Assembly: GCF_016918735.1 (NCBI RefSeq)
Contig: NZ_JAFFPR010000007.1
Span: forward strand, 124,001 to 188,000
Origin: Leptospira abararensis
GTDB lineage: Bacteria; Spirochaetota; Leptospiria; Leptospirales; Leptospiraceae
Length of the DNA: 64,000 nucleotides
Direction: 5' to 3'
Below the pieces are notes generated by a model. It had not been told where the DNA came from, ran no database searches, and was given only the letters and a program-made list of their open reading frames with translations. Below, in pieces: positions 54,820 to 64,000 of this stretch. Within the stretch, counting starts at the first letter, position 1; each line of letters opens with the position of its first letter. Both the position numbers and the translations under genes were made by a program.

Positions 54820-56910
54820 TTAGTTGTCTAGAAGAACATCCTTTCTGGAAAGGTCGATTTTTCCCATTTTATCAACGGAAATCACCTTTACTTGGATCTT
54901 GTCCCCTTCGGTAACAATGTCACGAACCGATTGCACTCGTTTCACATCTAGTTTAGAGATGTGGCAGAGGCCTTCTTTTCCTGGCAAAATTTCCACAAAG
55001 GCACCAAAGTCGGCGATTCGTTTGATGACACCATCATAGATCCTTCCTACTTCGATTTCTTCAAAGATTCCATCAATCATGGCAATGGCTTTTTCTTTCG
55101 CTTCTTCACTTGGAGAGGCAATGGTTACCTTTCCTGTGTCATCGACAGAAATCTCAGATCCCGATTGTTCGATGATCGCACGGATCATTTTACCACCAGG
55201 ACCAATGAGCTCGCCAATACGATCTTTAGGAATTTGTTTTAGAGTAATCCGTGGTGCATTTAAACTCAAATTGCCTTTAACTGAAGAAATTGCTTTGTTC
55301 ATTTCCCCAAGGATATGATCGCGACCCACTTCTGCTTGTTCGATGGCTTTTTGTAACACTTCCAAACCAAGTCCATTGACTTTAAGGTCCATTTGGAATG
55401 CAGTGATCCCTTTTTTGGTTCCTGCGAGTTTGAAATCCATGTCCCCGAAGTGGTCTTCGATTCCGGCGATATCAGAAAGAACGGCAAATCGACCTTTTTC
55501 ATCACTAAAAAGTCCCATCGCAATTCCAGATACGGCACCAGAAATCGGAACTCCCCCAGCCATAAGAGCCAAGGTTCCCGAACAAACGGAAGCCATAGAA
55601 GAAGAACCATTCGATTCTAAAATTTCAGAAACAATGCGAATCACATAAGGAAAATCTACTTGCGTCGGAAGTACTTTTTTAATCGCACGTTCCGCTAGGT
55701 TTCCGTGACCAATTTCACGACGGCCAGGACCTGAGTTACGGCGAACTTCCCCAACAGAGAATGCAGGGAAATTGTAATGCAACATAAAGTTCTTTTCTTT
55801 CGAACCTTCCAAAGTTTCGTATCTTTGGTTGTCAGAAGTAGTTCCTAGAGTCACAACCCCAAGGGATTGAGTTTGTCCACGAGTGAATACTGCCGAACCA
55901 TGAGGTCCAGGGAGGACATCAATCTCACAAGAAATTTGACGAATTTCGTTGGTTTTACGACCGTCAAAACGAATTCCTTCGTTTAGCACGAGTTCGCGGA
56001 CCACTTCGTATTCCAATTCATGTAAGTAATGTTTGATATCTTTTGATTTGTCTTCTGGAGCCAGTAGAGTTTTAAAATGTTCTACTGTTTCTTTGTTGAT
56101 GGCTTTGATGTCATCATTACGTTTTGCTTTGTCAGAATTTTTGTTTGCAGCCGCCAAACGGTCGTAGGCGAACTCACGAACTTTTTTAAGAAGTTCTTTA
56201 TCGGGAGTTTTTAGAACGACTTCTTTTTTCACCGTTCCATTTTTTGCCGCTAAAGTCTCTTGCATCTCTACTGCAATTTTGAGTTGTTCTTGGGCAAAAC
56301 GGAGAGCTGCCATCATATCTTCTTTAGAGATTTCGCTTGCTTCCCCTTCGATCATGACAATGGCATCTTTTGTCCCAGCAACTACCAAATCCAAATCAGA
56401 TCTTGTGATCTCTTCGTTTGTGGGGTTAAGAATGAATTCACCAGCGATTCTTCCAATACGAGCACCCGCAATCGGGCCTGCAAAAGGAATGGAAGAAACA
56501 GAAAGTGCCGCCGAAGCTGCGTTAATCGCATGTCCTTGGACAGAAACTTGTTTGTCTGCGGATAAAACTTGTACTAGAAGCTGTACTTCAGAGAAGTATC
56601 CTTCTGGAAACATAGGGCGAATGGGACGATCTAAAATTCGGGAAAGTAATACTTCGTGTTCTGCAGGTTTTGCTTCACGTTTGAAGTATCCACCAGGAAA
56701 ACGTCCTACGGAATAGGCTTTCTCAGTGTATTCGCAAGTGAGTGGGAAAAAGTCTTGTCCTTCTTTTGGTTCTTCTGCCGCACAAACTGTGGCAAGTAGA
56801 ACTAAATTTCCGGTTTTGTATACAACCGACCCGTGAGCTTGTTTCGCCCACTTGCCGGTCTCAATGGTGATAGAGTCTCTACCCCAAGTACCAGTCAACT
56901 CTGTAGCCAT
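54820..56910 (-). CDS. pnp: polynucleotide phosphorylase
   Basis: 3'-5' phosphorolytic RNase of the degradosome. 696 residues: two RNase PH domains (the second with [17 protein letters not shown] and [14 protein letters not shown]), then KH ([15 protein letters not shown]) and S1 ([20 protein letters not shown]). Five nt separate it from rpsO, the classical rpsO-pnp order. In many bacteria PNPase trims its own leader; no leader is visible in this tight spacing. Confidence 0.97.
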   Translation of the reverse strand: MATELTGTWGRDSITIETGKWAKQAHGSVVYKTGNLVLLATVCAAEEPKEGQDFFPLTCEYTEKAYSVGRFPGGYFKREAKPAEHEVLLSRILDRPIRPMFPEGYFSEVQLLVQVLSADKQVSVQGHAINAASAALSVSSIPFAGPIAGARIGRIAGEFILNPTNEEITRSDLDLVVAGTKDAIVMIEGEASEISKEDMMAALRFAQEQLKIAVEMQETLAAKNGTVKKEVVLKTPDKELLKKVREFAYDRLAAANKNSDKAKRNDDIKAINKETVEHFKTLLAPEDKSKDIKHYLHELEYEVVRELVLNEGIRFDGRKTNEIRQISCEIDVLPGPHGSAVFTRGQTQSLGVVTLGTTSDNQRYETLEGSKEKNFMLHYNFPAFSVGEVRRNSGPGRREIGHGNLAERAIKKVLPTQVDFPYVIRIVSEILESNGSSSMASVCSGTLALMAGGVPISGAVSGIAMGLFSDEKGRFAVLSDIAGIEDHFGDMDFKLAGTKKGITAFQMDLKVNGLGLEVLQKAIEQAEVGRDHILGEMNKAISSVKGNLSLNAPRITLKQIPKDRIGELIGPGGKMIRAIIEQSGSEISVDDTGKVTIASPSEEAKEKAIAMIDGIFEEIEVGRIYDGVIKRIADFGAFVEILPGKEGLCHISKLDVKRVQSVRDIVTEGDKIQVKVISVDKMGKIDLSRKDVLLDN

Positions 56911-56915
56911 AGGAT

Positions 56916-57182
56916 TTATTTCCTAAGGCCGAGTTTTTCAATCAGCTTTTTATAACTTTCGAGGTTGGAACGTTTTAGGTATTCCAACAAACTCTTTCTC
57001 TGGTTCACCATAGCGATTAGTCCGCGGCGAGAGTGGAAGTCCTTCTTATTAGCTTTGAAGTGTTCAGTAAGGTCTTTAATTCGAGAGTCGAGAAGAGCGA
57101 TTTGTACTTCTGCAGAACCTGAGTCGTTTGGTTTGCTACCGAAAGTAGCAATGATCTGCTGTTTTTGTTCTTTTGTGATCAT
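56916..57182 (-). CDS. rpsO: 30S ribosomal protein S15
   Basis: 88 residues, with the S15 signature ([45 protein letters not shown]). Binds the central domain of 16S rRNA. Located between truB and pnp as in many bacteria. Confidence 0.97.
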   Translation of the reverse strand: MITKEQKQQIIATFGSKPNDSGSAEVQIALLDSRIKDLTEHFKANKKDFHSRRGLIAMVNQRKSLLEYLKRSNLESYKKLIEKLGLRK

Positions 57183-57208
57183 AACAGTATCCAGATTTTA
57201 AGAAGGAC

Positions 57209-58138
57209 TCATTTAGAAAACATAATTTTTAAGGAAGGGTCAAAAAATACTTTTCTGTATCGGTAGGGAATGTGATCCGGTTTCCCGTCGTAGGAACACC
57301 AGGCAAGGATGGTGGTTTCGTCAAAGTCTAGGATATAAAACCCATTTTCATCCGCCTTAGGGAGTTTGTCCCAAATGTAACCCCCGTGGATCACGGCCTT
57401 TTTTTCCGCCTCGTCGGCAATGCGGAGGGGAAGCGGGAATACTTCCTTCCAGGTGCGAAGGTCCAAATGCGTAATTTCCTCTAAAGGTTTGACCCCGTTC
57501 AAATCGTATTCGCCTATGGATTCGCGTACAAGTCGTCCGAGAGACAGGGGAATCCCCCACTTGTCCGATAAATCCAAGACAATTTTACGAATGTAAGTTC
57601 CAGAACTCACATGGATCCGAAAGGAAAATCCGGCCTCTGTCCTTTGGATCTCGGATACTTCGTAGATTGAAATGGGTCTTTCTTTTTCTTCCACAATGGC
57701 CCCTTCTCGAACGAGATCCGACTGGCGTTTGCCACCGACTTTGAGGGCAGAAATTTTGGGCGCTTTTTGAGATTTGAGTTTGGTAAGCCCTTTGAGCTCC
57801 TCTTCCAATCGTTCGATGGGATACTCAGACTCGAAATGTGAGTTGGAGGTTTCTCTTTCATCCACTTCCACAATTCCCTCAGGATCTCCAGAATCAGTGC
57901 GGAGCCCGACGACCACTTCCGCAAAATAGGTTTTGTCTTTTCCAAGAAAGACTTGGGAGAAAGCAGTGTAGTCACCACAGGGCAAAATGAGAAGGCCCTC
58001 GGCAAACCGGTCAAGAGTTCCCGTATGGCCGACAGACTTTTGTTTGAGAAGGCGTTTGGTTTTTAAAACTAAATCGGAACTTGTAATTCCAGGTGGTTTG
58101 TAGACAAATAAAAATCCGGATTGGTAGATTTTAGACAT
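57209..58138 (-). CDS. truB: tRNA pseudouridine-55 synthase
   Basis: About 309 residues from ATG 58138 (MSKIYQSGFLFVYKPPG); ATG 58150 adds four. Catalytic Asp in GHTGTLDRFAEGLL (about residues 38-51), a KTYFAEVVVGLRTDSGDPEG segment, and YIRKIVLDLSDKWG. Modifies U55 in the T-loop of tRNAs. Part of the rimP-nusA-infB-rbfA-truB-rpsO-pnp cluster. Confidence 0.96.
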   Translation of the reverse strand: MSKIYQSGFLFVYKPPGITSSDLVLKTKRLLKQKSVGHTGTLDRFAEGLLILPCGDYTAFSQVFLGKDKTYFAEVVVGLRTDSGDPEGIVEVDERETSNSHFESEYPIERLEEELKGLTKLKSQKAPKISALKVGGKRQSDLVREGAIVEEKERPISIYEVSEIQRTEAGFSFRIHVSSGTYIRKIVLDLSDKWGIPLSLGRLVRESIGEYDLNGVKPLEEITHLDLRTWKEVFPLPLRIADEAEKKAVIHGGYIWDKLPKADENGFYILDFDETTILAWCSYDGKPDHIPYRYRKVFFDPSLKIMFSK

Positions 58139-58174
58139 AGGACAAATCACCTAACAATGATTACAGAAATATAA

Positions 58175-58717
58175 CTATGTGGTTTTAGAATTTGAATTTG
58201 AGTTGGAGTTGGAATCGGTATCGTTTTCCGAATCCTTAGTGGATGTTTCCAAATCTTCATCAGCATTCGATTCGCCAGAATTCGAATCCAAACGATCTTC
58301 GTTTTCGTCCGCATCCGCAGCCTCTTCTGATTCCGAATCATCTTCATTTGCATGTAATTCTTCAAACAAAGTTTTGGGGGCAGATTCATCGATGAGACGG
58401 ATCACATCCAAACTTTTGATGTAGTTATTGTCCCAGACAAAACTAAACTTGGGATTGGTATGAAGATGGAGGATCTTTCCTACAAAAGAAGAAAGGAAAC
58501 CCGCACAAGAAACAAGTCCCTGTGTGAGTTTTTTTCTTTCGTTGTTATTACAAAGAGCAGTGAAATAAATTTTTGCATATTTCAGATCTTCGCTGATCTC
58601 AATCCGATGGAAACTCGGCAAAAAGACCCGAGGGTCTTTTACCTTGCCTGCTAAAATTGCTGTGGAGATTTGGCGAATGATCTCCGATTCGAGTTTTTTC
58701 ATTCGAATGGGATTCAT
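58175..58717 (-). CDS. rbfA: ribosome-binding factor A with long acidic tail
   Basis: 180 residues. The first about 120 are RbfA (a KH-like fold that helps mature the 30S subunit): IRQISTAILAGKVKDPRV, AKIYFTALCNN, FKLHTNPKFSFVWDN-type end. The last about 60 residues are Asp/Glu/Ser/Asn-rich and low-complexity, ending in SNSNSNSNSKTT; family members usually stop near 120. The tail may be disordered. Between infB and truB. Confidence 0.93.
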   Translation of the reverse strand: MNPIRMKKLESEIIRQISTAILAGKVKDPRVFLPSFHRIEISEDLKYAKIYFTALCNNNERKKLTQGLVSCAGFLSSFVGKILHLHTNPKFSFVWDNNYIKSLDVIRLIDESAPKTLFEELHANEDDSESEEAADADENEDRLDSNSGESNADEDLETSTKDSENDTDSNSNSNSNSKTT

Positions 58718-58727
58718 TTAGACCGCC

Positions 58728-61475
58728 TTAAAGTTTACGAGCAATCTCTCGGATCTCGTAAGCTTCTATCTCATCACCCACAACAAAGTCATTGAATCCA
58801 TCGAGTAAGATACCACACTCAAAACCAGTCAGAACATCTGGAACGTCATCTTTCATACGTTTCAAGTTTTTGATCTTACCTTCCCAAGTGATTTCACCAG
58901 TTTCGCTCGAGATGACTCGAACGTGCGCTTGTTTGGTGACCTTACCGGATTTGACCATACAACCTGCAATGTTACCCACTTTTGAAATTTTAAATACATC
59001 ACGAATCTCAACCTTACCAATGATGTTTTCTACTTTTTCAGGTTCGAGCATTCCTTCCATGGAAGCTTTCACTTCGTTCACTACATCGTAAATGATACTG
59101 TAGTATTTGATTTCGACTTTTTCTTTCTCTGCAAGAGAAACTGTTTTTGGATTCGCACGTGTATGAAAACCAATCACAATCGCGTTGGATGCAGATGCCA
59201 GAATGATATCGGAATCTACAATCGCACCGGTTCCTGCATGGATTACGTTTAGGCGAACATCTGCCGTAGAAAGTTTTTCTAGGGCTTCTTTTACCGCTTC
59301 TGTAGATCCGCGAACGTCCGCTTTGATGATTACTTTGAGTTCTTTCAAAGCCCCTTGTTTGATGATCTCGCTCATGTTGTCGAGTGTGACACGAGTAGCC
59401 GCATTTTTCGATTGGCCTAGTCTTTCATACTCTTGACGGCTATGAGAAATGGTCCGGGCTTCTTTGTCATCGATCACCACATCAAATGGTGCTCCTGCAT
59501 CCGGCACTCCATCAAGACCAGTCACAAGTGCTGGAAAGGATGGACCTGCTTCTTTAATCGAACGACCAAGATCGTCATACATCGCTCTTACGCGACCTGC
59601 ATGAACTCCGGCAACAAAGGCATCACCGACACGGAGGGTTCCGTTTTGGATGAGGACAGTTGCCACAGCACCACGACCTGGATCGAGTTTTGCTTCGACG
59701 ATGGTTCCTTTGGCTTTTCGTTTTGGATTGGACTTGTGGTCGAGAAGTTCTGCTTGGATGAGAAGCATCTCGAGGAGTTTATCAATTCCTATATTATTTT
59801 TAGCAGAGATATCACAGAAGATGGTAGTTCCCCCCCATTCTTCCGGTTGTAATCCGTAGTTGGAAAGTTCTTGTCTTACCTTCTCCGGGTTTGCTGCTGG
59901 TAAATCAATTTTGTTTACCGCAACAATGATTGGCACTTCTGCTTCTTTGGCGTGATTGATGGCTTCGATGGTTTGAGGCATAACCCCATCATCTGCGGCA
60001 ACAACAAGCACTACAATGTCAGTGACCGAGGCACCACGTGCTCTCATGGAAGTAAAGGCTTCGTGACCAGGAGTATCGAGGAAAGCTACCCTTCCGCGAT
60101 TGGTTTCTACTTGGTAGGCACCAATGTGCTGAGTGATCCCACCCGATTCCCCTTCTGCCACTCGAGACGATCGAATGGTGTCCAAAAGTTTGGTTTTACC
60201 ATGGTCAACGTGACCCATGATGGTAACCACTGGAGGACGAGTGATATAGTCTTCTGGTGCATCTTTTTCTTCTTCGATGACAGTTTCATCGTAGAGGGAA
60301 ACAATCTTCACCTTACAGCCGTAATCGTCCGCAAGGATGGAAGCAGTTTCGGCATCGATCACATTATTGATGGTGACCATCATCCCCATTTTCATGAGTT
60401 TACTGATGACTTCGCCAGGTTTTAAATTCAGTTTTTTAGCGATCTCTCCCACTTGGATGTTTTCCAAAATGGAGATTTCTTTTGGTACAGCAGCAAGAGC
60501 CGCAGCCTGAGCTTTTTGTTTACGAAAGGATTGTTTGAAAAACTTAGTGTTTTCGTTTTCTTCCCTTCCGCCTTTTTCTTTATCAAAGACTCTTTTTTTA
60601 GCACCACCAGGGCCACCGGCACCTGGAGGTCCACCCGGAGCACCAAAGGGAGCATCACCAGGAGGTCTTCCTGTACCCGGACCACCTTGACCAATGGGTC
60701 TTGCGCCGCGATTTCCTTGGTATCCACCAGGACCACCTTGTCCGGGTCCACGATTTCCTTGGTATCCACCAGGGCCACCTTGTCCGGGTCCACGATTTCC
60801 TTGGTATCCGCCAGGGCCACCTTGTCCAGGTCCACGATTTCCTTGGTATCCGCCAGGGCCACCTTGTCCAGGTCCACGATTTCCTTGGTATCCACCAGGG
60901 CCACCTTGTCCAGGGCCACGATTTCCTTGGTATCCGCCGCCCTGTCCTGGCCCGCGGTTTCCTTGGTATCCAGTCCCTTGTCCTTCCGGTCTAGGGGGAC
61001 GAGGAGTGGTTGGTCTTGATACAATCGGGTTACGATCTTCTTTTCTAAAATAACCTGGGTTTCCCCCACCTTGGCCTTGTTGGCCAGGACCACCGCCTTG
61101 GCGGTAGTTAGGAGAAGAGGTATCCCCGGAGAGAATGGATTCGGGTTTGCGATCCATGGGAGGTCTCTCTCGTTCTGGTTGTGGTTCCGGTTTTCTATCC
61201 GGACGAGACACAATGGGGGATGCTTGGGAAGGAGCTTGCGGACCGGAACCGAGTCCCTGTCTTTTGGCTTCCTCACGAATGAGTTCATTCAAATCCTTTT
61301 TTTTGTCCGAAGAAGAGGAAGAAGTTTTAATTGCTTCCGCTGCTTGTGAACCAGAATTGGATTCTTTTTTCTCATCTGCAGGTGCCGCTTTCTTTTTGAT
61401 GACAAGTTTTTTCTTGGTTTTGTCACCACTGGCTCCCTGCTGGAGGGTTTCTTTAATCGATTTTTGCTCTTCCAT
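58728..61475 (-). CDS. infB: translation initiation factor IF-2
   Basis: 915 residues. Lys-rich N-terminus, then a Gly/Gln/Arg/Pro low-complexity stretch with seven GYQGNRG units (residues 169-257), an IF2-N domain (about 335-385), and the GTPase domain with [11 protein letters not shown] (421-431), DTPGHEAF and NKIDLP. C-terminal domains 2-4 are complete. Delivers fMet-tRNA to the 30S start site. Between nusA and rbfA. Confidence 0.97.
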   Translation of the reverse strand: MEEQKSIKETLQQGASGDKTKKKLVIKKKAAPADEKKESNSGSQAAEAIKTSSSSSDKKKDLNELIREEAKRQGLGSGPQAPSQASPIVSRPDRKPEPQPERERPPMDRKPESILSGDTSSPNYRQGGGPGQQGQGGGNPGYFRKEDRNPIVSRPTTPRPPRPEGQGTGYQGNRGPGQGGGYQGNRGPGQGGPGGYQGNRGPGQGGPGGYQGNRGPGQGGPGGYQGNRGPGQGGPGGYQGNRGPGQGGPGGYQGNRGARPIGQGGPGTGRPPGDAPFGAPGGPPGAGGPGGAKKRVFDKEKGGREENENTKFFKQSFRKQKAQAAALAAVPKEISILENIQVGEIAKKLNLKPGEVISKLMKMGMMVTINNVIDAETASILADDYGCKVKIVSLYDETVIEEEKDAPEDYITRPPVVTIMGHVDHGKTKLLDTIRSSRVAEGESGGITQHIGAYQVETNRGRVAFLDTPGHEAFTSMRARGASVTDIVVLVVAADDGVMPQTIEAINHAKEAEVPIIVAVNKIDLPAANPEKVRQELSNYGLQPEEWGGTTIFCDISAKNNIGIDKLLEMLLIQAELLDHKSNPKRKAKGTIVEAKLDPGRGAVATVLIQNGTLRVGDAFVAGVHAGRVRAMYDDLGRSIKEAGPSFPALVTGLDGVPDAGAPFDVVIDDKEARTISHSRQEYERLGQSKNAATRVTLDNMSEIIKQGALKELKVIIKADVRGSTEAVKEALEKLSTADVRLNVIHAGTGAIVDSDIILASASNAIVIGFHTRANPKTVSLAEKEKVEIKYYSIIYDVVNEVKASMEGMLEPEKVENIIGKVEIRDVFKISKVGNIAGCMVKSGKVTKQAHVRVISSETGEITWEGKIKNLKRMKDDVPDVLTGFECGILLDGFNDFVVGDEIEAYEIREIARKL
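60705..60971. repeat. 42-bp tandem repeats within infB
   Basis: Five near-identical 42-bp units encode [14 protein letters not shown], flanked by two shorter variants, in the IF-2 N-terminal region. The unit is a multiple of three, so copy-number change keeps the frame. Boundaries are accurate to a base or two. Confidence 0.85.
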
Positions 61476-61490
61476 ATTATGCCTTAAAAC

Positions 61491-62888
61491 TTAACCCTCT
61501 TCTACCCATTCGATAGATTCACGAAGCAGACGTAAAATTTGTTCCGCTGTCGTTTTCCCGATTCCGGAAATTTTCGAAAGTTCCTCTTGGCTGAACTCGA
61601 GAAGGGTTTCCACGTTTTTGATCCCGCCGGCTTCGAGAAGGCCAACGATCCTTGGGGTGAGACCTGGAACTTCGGAAAGTGGAGTGAATCCAGAATCCTC
61701 TTCTTCCTCGTCTCCGCTTTCGTTATATTGGTCTTCTGATTCTTCCATTGCCTCTTGTTGGGCATTGAAGAGTCGATCCAGTTTTTCGCGAGCTTCCGGC
61801 GAAGCCAGTTCCTGGTTGTATTGGGATACTGTTTTGATGTCGATTTTGAAACCGGAAAGTTGGGATACCAGTTTTACGTTGGATCCGTTGATTCCGATGG
61901 CAAGAGAAAGAGATTCATCAGGAACAATGACTAGGGCATCTCCCCTCTTTCTGTCCACATGCACTTCCACTGGTTTGGCAGGGGAAATGGCATTGGCGAT
62001 AAAAATACTTGGTTCGTCTGAATGTAAAACTATGTCGATTCTTTCGTTTCCGAGTTCTCTTACGATGGCTTGGATCCGAACCCCCTTCATTCCCACACAA
62101 GCTCCCACAGGATCCACATCAGACTTACTTGTGGTCACAACCACCTTAGTTCTGTAAGACGGGATACGAGCTACATCGCGAATTTCTACAATTCCATCAT
62201 ACACTTCGGGAATTTCCATCTCGAAGAGTTTTTTCACAAAGTCACCCGAGGCACGAGAGAGTGTGATGACAGGCATTGGTTCACGGGGGCGAAGTTCTAC
62301 TCGAGAAATGATGGCTTTCATTCGATCGCCTTGGCGGTATTTTTCGCCAGGGTTTTGATCTTTTTTTAACATGATCCCTTCGACCTTACCGAGGTCGATA
62401 GACATGATGTCTTTTTTCCAACGTTGGAAGTACCCGTGAGTGAGTTCTCCCTCTTTGGATTTATACTCTTGGTAGAGTAATTCCTTTTCCATATCGCGGA
62501 GGCGCTGGAAAACCATTTGTTTCGCTTGGCTGGAAAGGACCCGAGAGAGGTCTTGCGGTTTTTCAAACACACGCATTTGGGTTCCCACTTGTGCGGCAGG
62601 ATCCAATTTACTTGCTTCTTCTAGAGAGATCTCTAGAGGGTTTGTTGTTTTATCTTCTACCACGTCACGAAGGACAGAGATGATGATTTCGTTTTTGTTA
62701 TCGGAACCGAAGTCTACTTGGCAACGGTCATCTGTCTCCGCTTCTAAACCGACTTTTTTGCGATAGGCGGCAAGGAGTGAGTCTCGGATGACACCGAGTA
62801 CGAGTTCTCTATCAAGAGATTTGTCCTGACAGAATTGTTGGATGGCTTCGAATAGCCCAGTTTCTTTCGTTGCTTGTTTTGTCGCCAT
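61491..62888 (-). CDS. nusA: transcription termination/antitermination factor NusA
   Basis: 465 residues. N-terminal RNA-polymerase-binding domain, S1 (FQRWKKDIMSIDLGKVEGI), two KH domains (PVGACVGMKGVRIQAI, LAIGINGSNVKLVSQL), an acidic linker (EESEDQYNESGDEEEED) and a helix-hairpin-helix end (LSEVPGLTPRIVGLLEAGGI, ISGIGKTTAEQIL). Second gene of the cluster, 5 nt after rimP. Confidence 0.96.
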   Translation of the reverse strand: MATKQATKETGLFEAIQQFCQDKSLDRELVLGVIRDSLLAAYRKKVGLEAETDDRCQVDFGSDNKNEIIISVLRDVVEDKTTNPLEISLEEASKLDPAAQVGTQMRVFEKPQDLSRVLSSQAKQMVFQRLRDMEKELLYQEYKSKEGELTHGYFQRWKKDIMSIDLGKVEGIMLKKDQNPGEKYRQGDRMKAIISRVELRPREPMPVITLSRASGDFVKKLFEMEIPEVYDGIVEIRDVARIPSYRTKVVVTTSKSDVDPVGACVGMKGVRIQAIVRELGNERIDIVLHSDEPSIFIANAISPAKPVEVHVDRKRGDALVIVPDESLSLAIGINGSNVKLVSQLSGFKIDIKTVSQYNQELASPEAREKLDRLFNAQQEAMEESEDQYNESGDEEEEDSGFTPLSEVPGLTPRIVGLLEAGGIKNVETLLEFSQEELSKISGIGKTTAEQILRLLRESIEWVEEG

Positions 62889-62892
62889 AGTC

Positions 62893-63402
62893 TTAAATTT
62901 CTAAATACAAATTTCCCTTTCGTATTTCTGCGATGGGCATAGATACCGATTTTTGGTTCTTTTTGTGTCGAGTTTTACGATCGTAAAGCGTAAGCTCAAC
63001 TGAATCCCCCGAAACCGGTCCCAAACGATACAATCGTTTGTCCCATTTTCCTGCTTCCAGCGGTACTTCTAGTTTGACTAAAAGTCCTTGGAAACGACTT
63101 AAATCCTCCGGCAGACGCAAAACACGTTCTGCTCCCGCGGAGGAGACTTGGAGAGTGAAATCAAATTCCTCTCCCCATAAATCCAGTTCCTCTTTGAGTC
63201 TCCTAGAAACATTCTCACAGTCTTCCAAACTAGCCGAGCCAGTTTTGTCTGTGAGATGATCAAGTTCAATCTCAATGAGGGCGTGGTTTTTCCGATTCTG
63301 TACTTGGAGCGAAAAAAGCGCTAGAGGTGGAGCGAGAACGCGTAAAATAAGTTCTCTGATGTTTTCCTCGGTATATACCAAACCATTTCCAAAAGATTCC
63401 AA
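62893..63402 (-). CDS. rimP: ribosome maturation factor RimP
   Basis: 169 residues. N-terminal alpha/beta domain (CENVSRRLKEELDLWGEEFDFTLQVSSAGAERVLRLPEDLSRF in parts) with the typical V-S-S-A/P-G motif, and a C-terminal SH3-like domain (LTLYDRKTRHKKNQKSVSMPIAEIRKG). Needed for 30S assembly. First gene of the cluster and divergent from a lipoprotein gene, so the operon promoter should lie in 63403-63513. Confidence 0.92.
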   Translation of the reverse strand: MESFGNGLVYTEENIRELILRVLAPPLALFSLQVQNRKNHALIEIELDHLTDKTGSASLEDCENVSRRLKEELDLWGEEFDFTLQVSSAGAERVLRLPEDLSRFQGLLVKLEVPLEAGKWDKRLYRLGPVSGDSVELTLYDRKTRHKKNQKSVSMPIAEIRKGNLYLEI

Positions 63403-63513
63403 TAGGAATCTGTATAAGAGACCCAGCTCATGCTAAAATTTAACATGTCTACTGTCAAGCTAGGAAAAGCGAGTTGTCCTGTAAATAAAAAATTAGGGAA
63501 TGGATGTTGCACC

Positions 63514-64000
63514 ATGCGAACCCTTATTCTTTTCCTCACCCTCTTCGTTTCCGTATCCTGCCTACGTTTCCGTGTGGAAAACTTAAAAGAAGAAATTCTC
63601 TTCCGCATTCCTCTCGGTGGGACCAATGAGAGTTTTGAAGGCGTTGTGGTGAACCAAGTACTCACCAATGTCCCACTCACCATTCCCAATTCTTCTAATA
63701 TTAGTGCACTTGCGGACAATAAACAAGCAGTAATCAAACTTTTTGATAGAAACGGAAGGCTTGATGCCACTCTTGGCAACCCGGATTTTAAATCCATTTC
63801 CGGAATTCCCCACTACCCGTTTCGATTTGGTGGGATTGGGATTGTTGCCATGAACGAAGACGGAGACCTCATCGTACAAAACAGAATTTCCACCAAGGGA
63901 ATGGAACTTCCCCCCGGCCAAGAAAATTTATACAAAACCTACAGTGGTGCTTTTTCCACCCAAGGAGCGACAGTCCTTCCCTCGTTTCTTGTACAAATCT
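63514..64000 (+). CDS. putative lipoprotein, truncated by the window edge
   Basis: The reading frame is open from ATG 63514 to the right edge (162 codons seen). It begins MRTLILFLTLFVSVSCLRF, a lipoprotein signal with cysteine in a spirochaetal lipobox. After it comes beta-rich sequence with GIGIVAMNEDGDLIVQNRIS, suggestive of propeller or WD-like strands. An in-frame ATG at 63445 would add 23 residues and bury the signal, so I reject it as start. Family not recognised. Confidence 0.75.
   Translation, partial: MRTLILFLTLFVSVSCLRFRVENLKEEILFRIPLGGTNESFEGVVVNQVLTNVPLTIPNSSNISALADNKQAVIKLFDRNGRLDATLGNPDFKSISGIPHYPFRFGGIGIVAMNEDGDLIVQNRISTKGMELPPGQENLYKTYSGAFSTQGATVLPSFLVQI

Noticed and set aside
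60705..60971. CRISPR-like regular repeats
   Set aside because: Units are contiguous, with no unique spacers, and encode an in-frame protein segment.
60694..61053. Long Pro/Trp/Tyr-rich plus-strand ORF
   Set aside because: It is the antisense of the infB Gly-rich repeats; the regular pattern is a by-product of the 42-bp repeat.
63321..63921. Two minus-strand ORFs at the right end
   Set aside because: They are antisense to the lipoprotein gene and show no recognisable protein features.

Overview
The window looks like chromosome of a Leptospira (spirochaete, about 40% GC). The pointers are periplasmic-flagella genes next to Gram-negative outer-membrane style lipoproteins, many multidomain signalling proteins (GAF, SpoIIE, MHYT, HD-GYP), relaxed lipoboxes, and frequent TTG/GTG starts. 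I saw no insertion sequence, prophage or CRISPR array. The species is not decided by what I can read.

Layout. 1-2276 (minus): an RsbU-type GAF/SpoIIE phosphatase running off the left edge and a coupled coiled-coil protein. 2352-6359 (plus): tRNA-Ala, peptide deformylase and an RND pump. 6511-8999 (minus): tyrS and a membrane-anchored deacetylase-like protein; glpD is divergent. 10728-17112 (minus): a lipoprotein and the macromolecular-synthesis operon rpsU-yqeY-dnaG-rpoD, preceded by an unknown gene. 17218-18590 (plus): fbp and a tiny lipoprotein. 20106-23439 (plus): pyruvate dehydrogenase E1alpha-E1beta-E2. 23797-25685: fliG, tRNA-Asp (minus), a PgsA-like phosphatidyltransferase.

25991-41816 is the accessory and regulatory part: a TetR/flavin-monooxygenase divergent pair with a 13-bp direct repeat between them; a histone-H1-like protein; a membrane SpoIIE phosphatase, a second TetR regulator and a two-gene class II aldolase operon that appear to share one operator/promoter design; an AraC regulator with a stand-alone GyrI-like partner; an MHYT hybrid kinase overlapping an HD-GYP response regulator; an FGE-type lipoprotein without a normal start codon; an SH3 protein; and an SDR dehydrogenase. 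42168-48560 holds an FlgF/FlgG-family protein and a tightly coupled plus-strand run: RRM protein, ATP-grasp enzyme, two methyltransferases and a YihY membrane protein carrying a beta-propeller insertion.

48669-63402 is a long minus-strand block: rimP-nusA-infB-rbfA-truB-rpsO-pnp-M16 protease-dut followed by flgG-flgA-flgH-flgI-flgJ, so core translation/RNA genes sit directly upstream of rod and ring genes of the flagellum. A divergent lipoprotein gene runs off the right edge.

Best candidates for something new: (1) a TetR circuit linking a SpoIIE phosphatase to an aldolase plus its catalytically dead paralogue, supported by near-identical promoter-operators; (2) the YihY protein with an Asp-box propeller in a membrane loop; (3) the FGE-like lipoprotein with true FGE cysteines but no ATG/GTG/TTG; (4) two structured intergenic elements at convergent gene ends.
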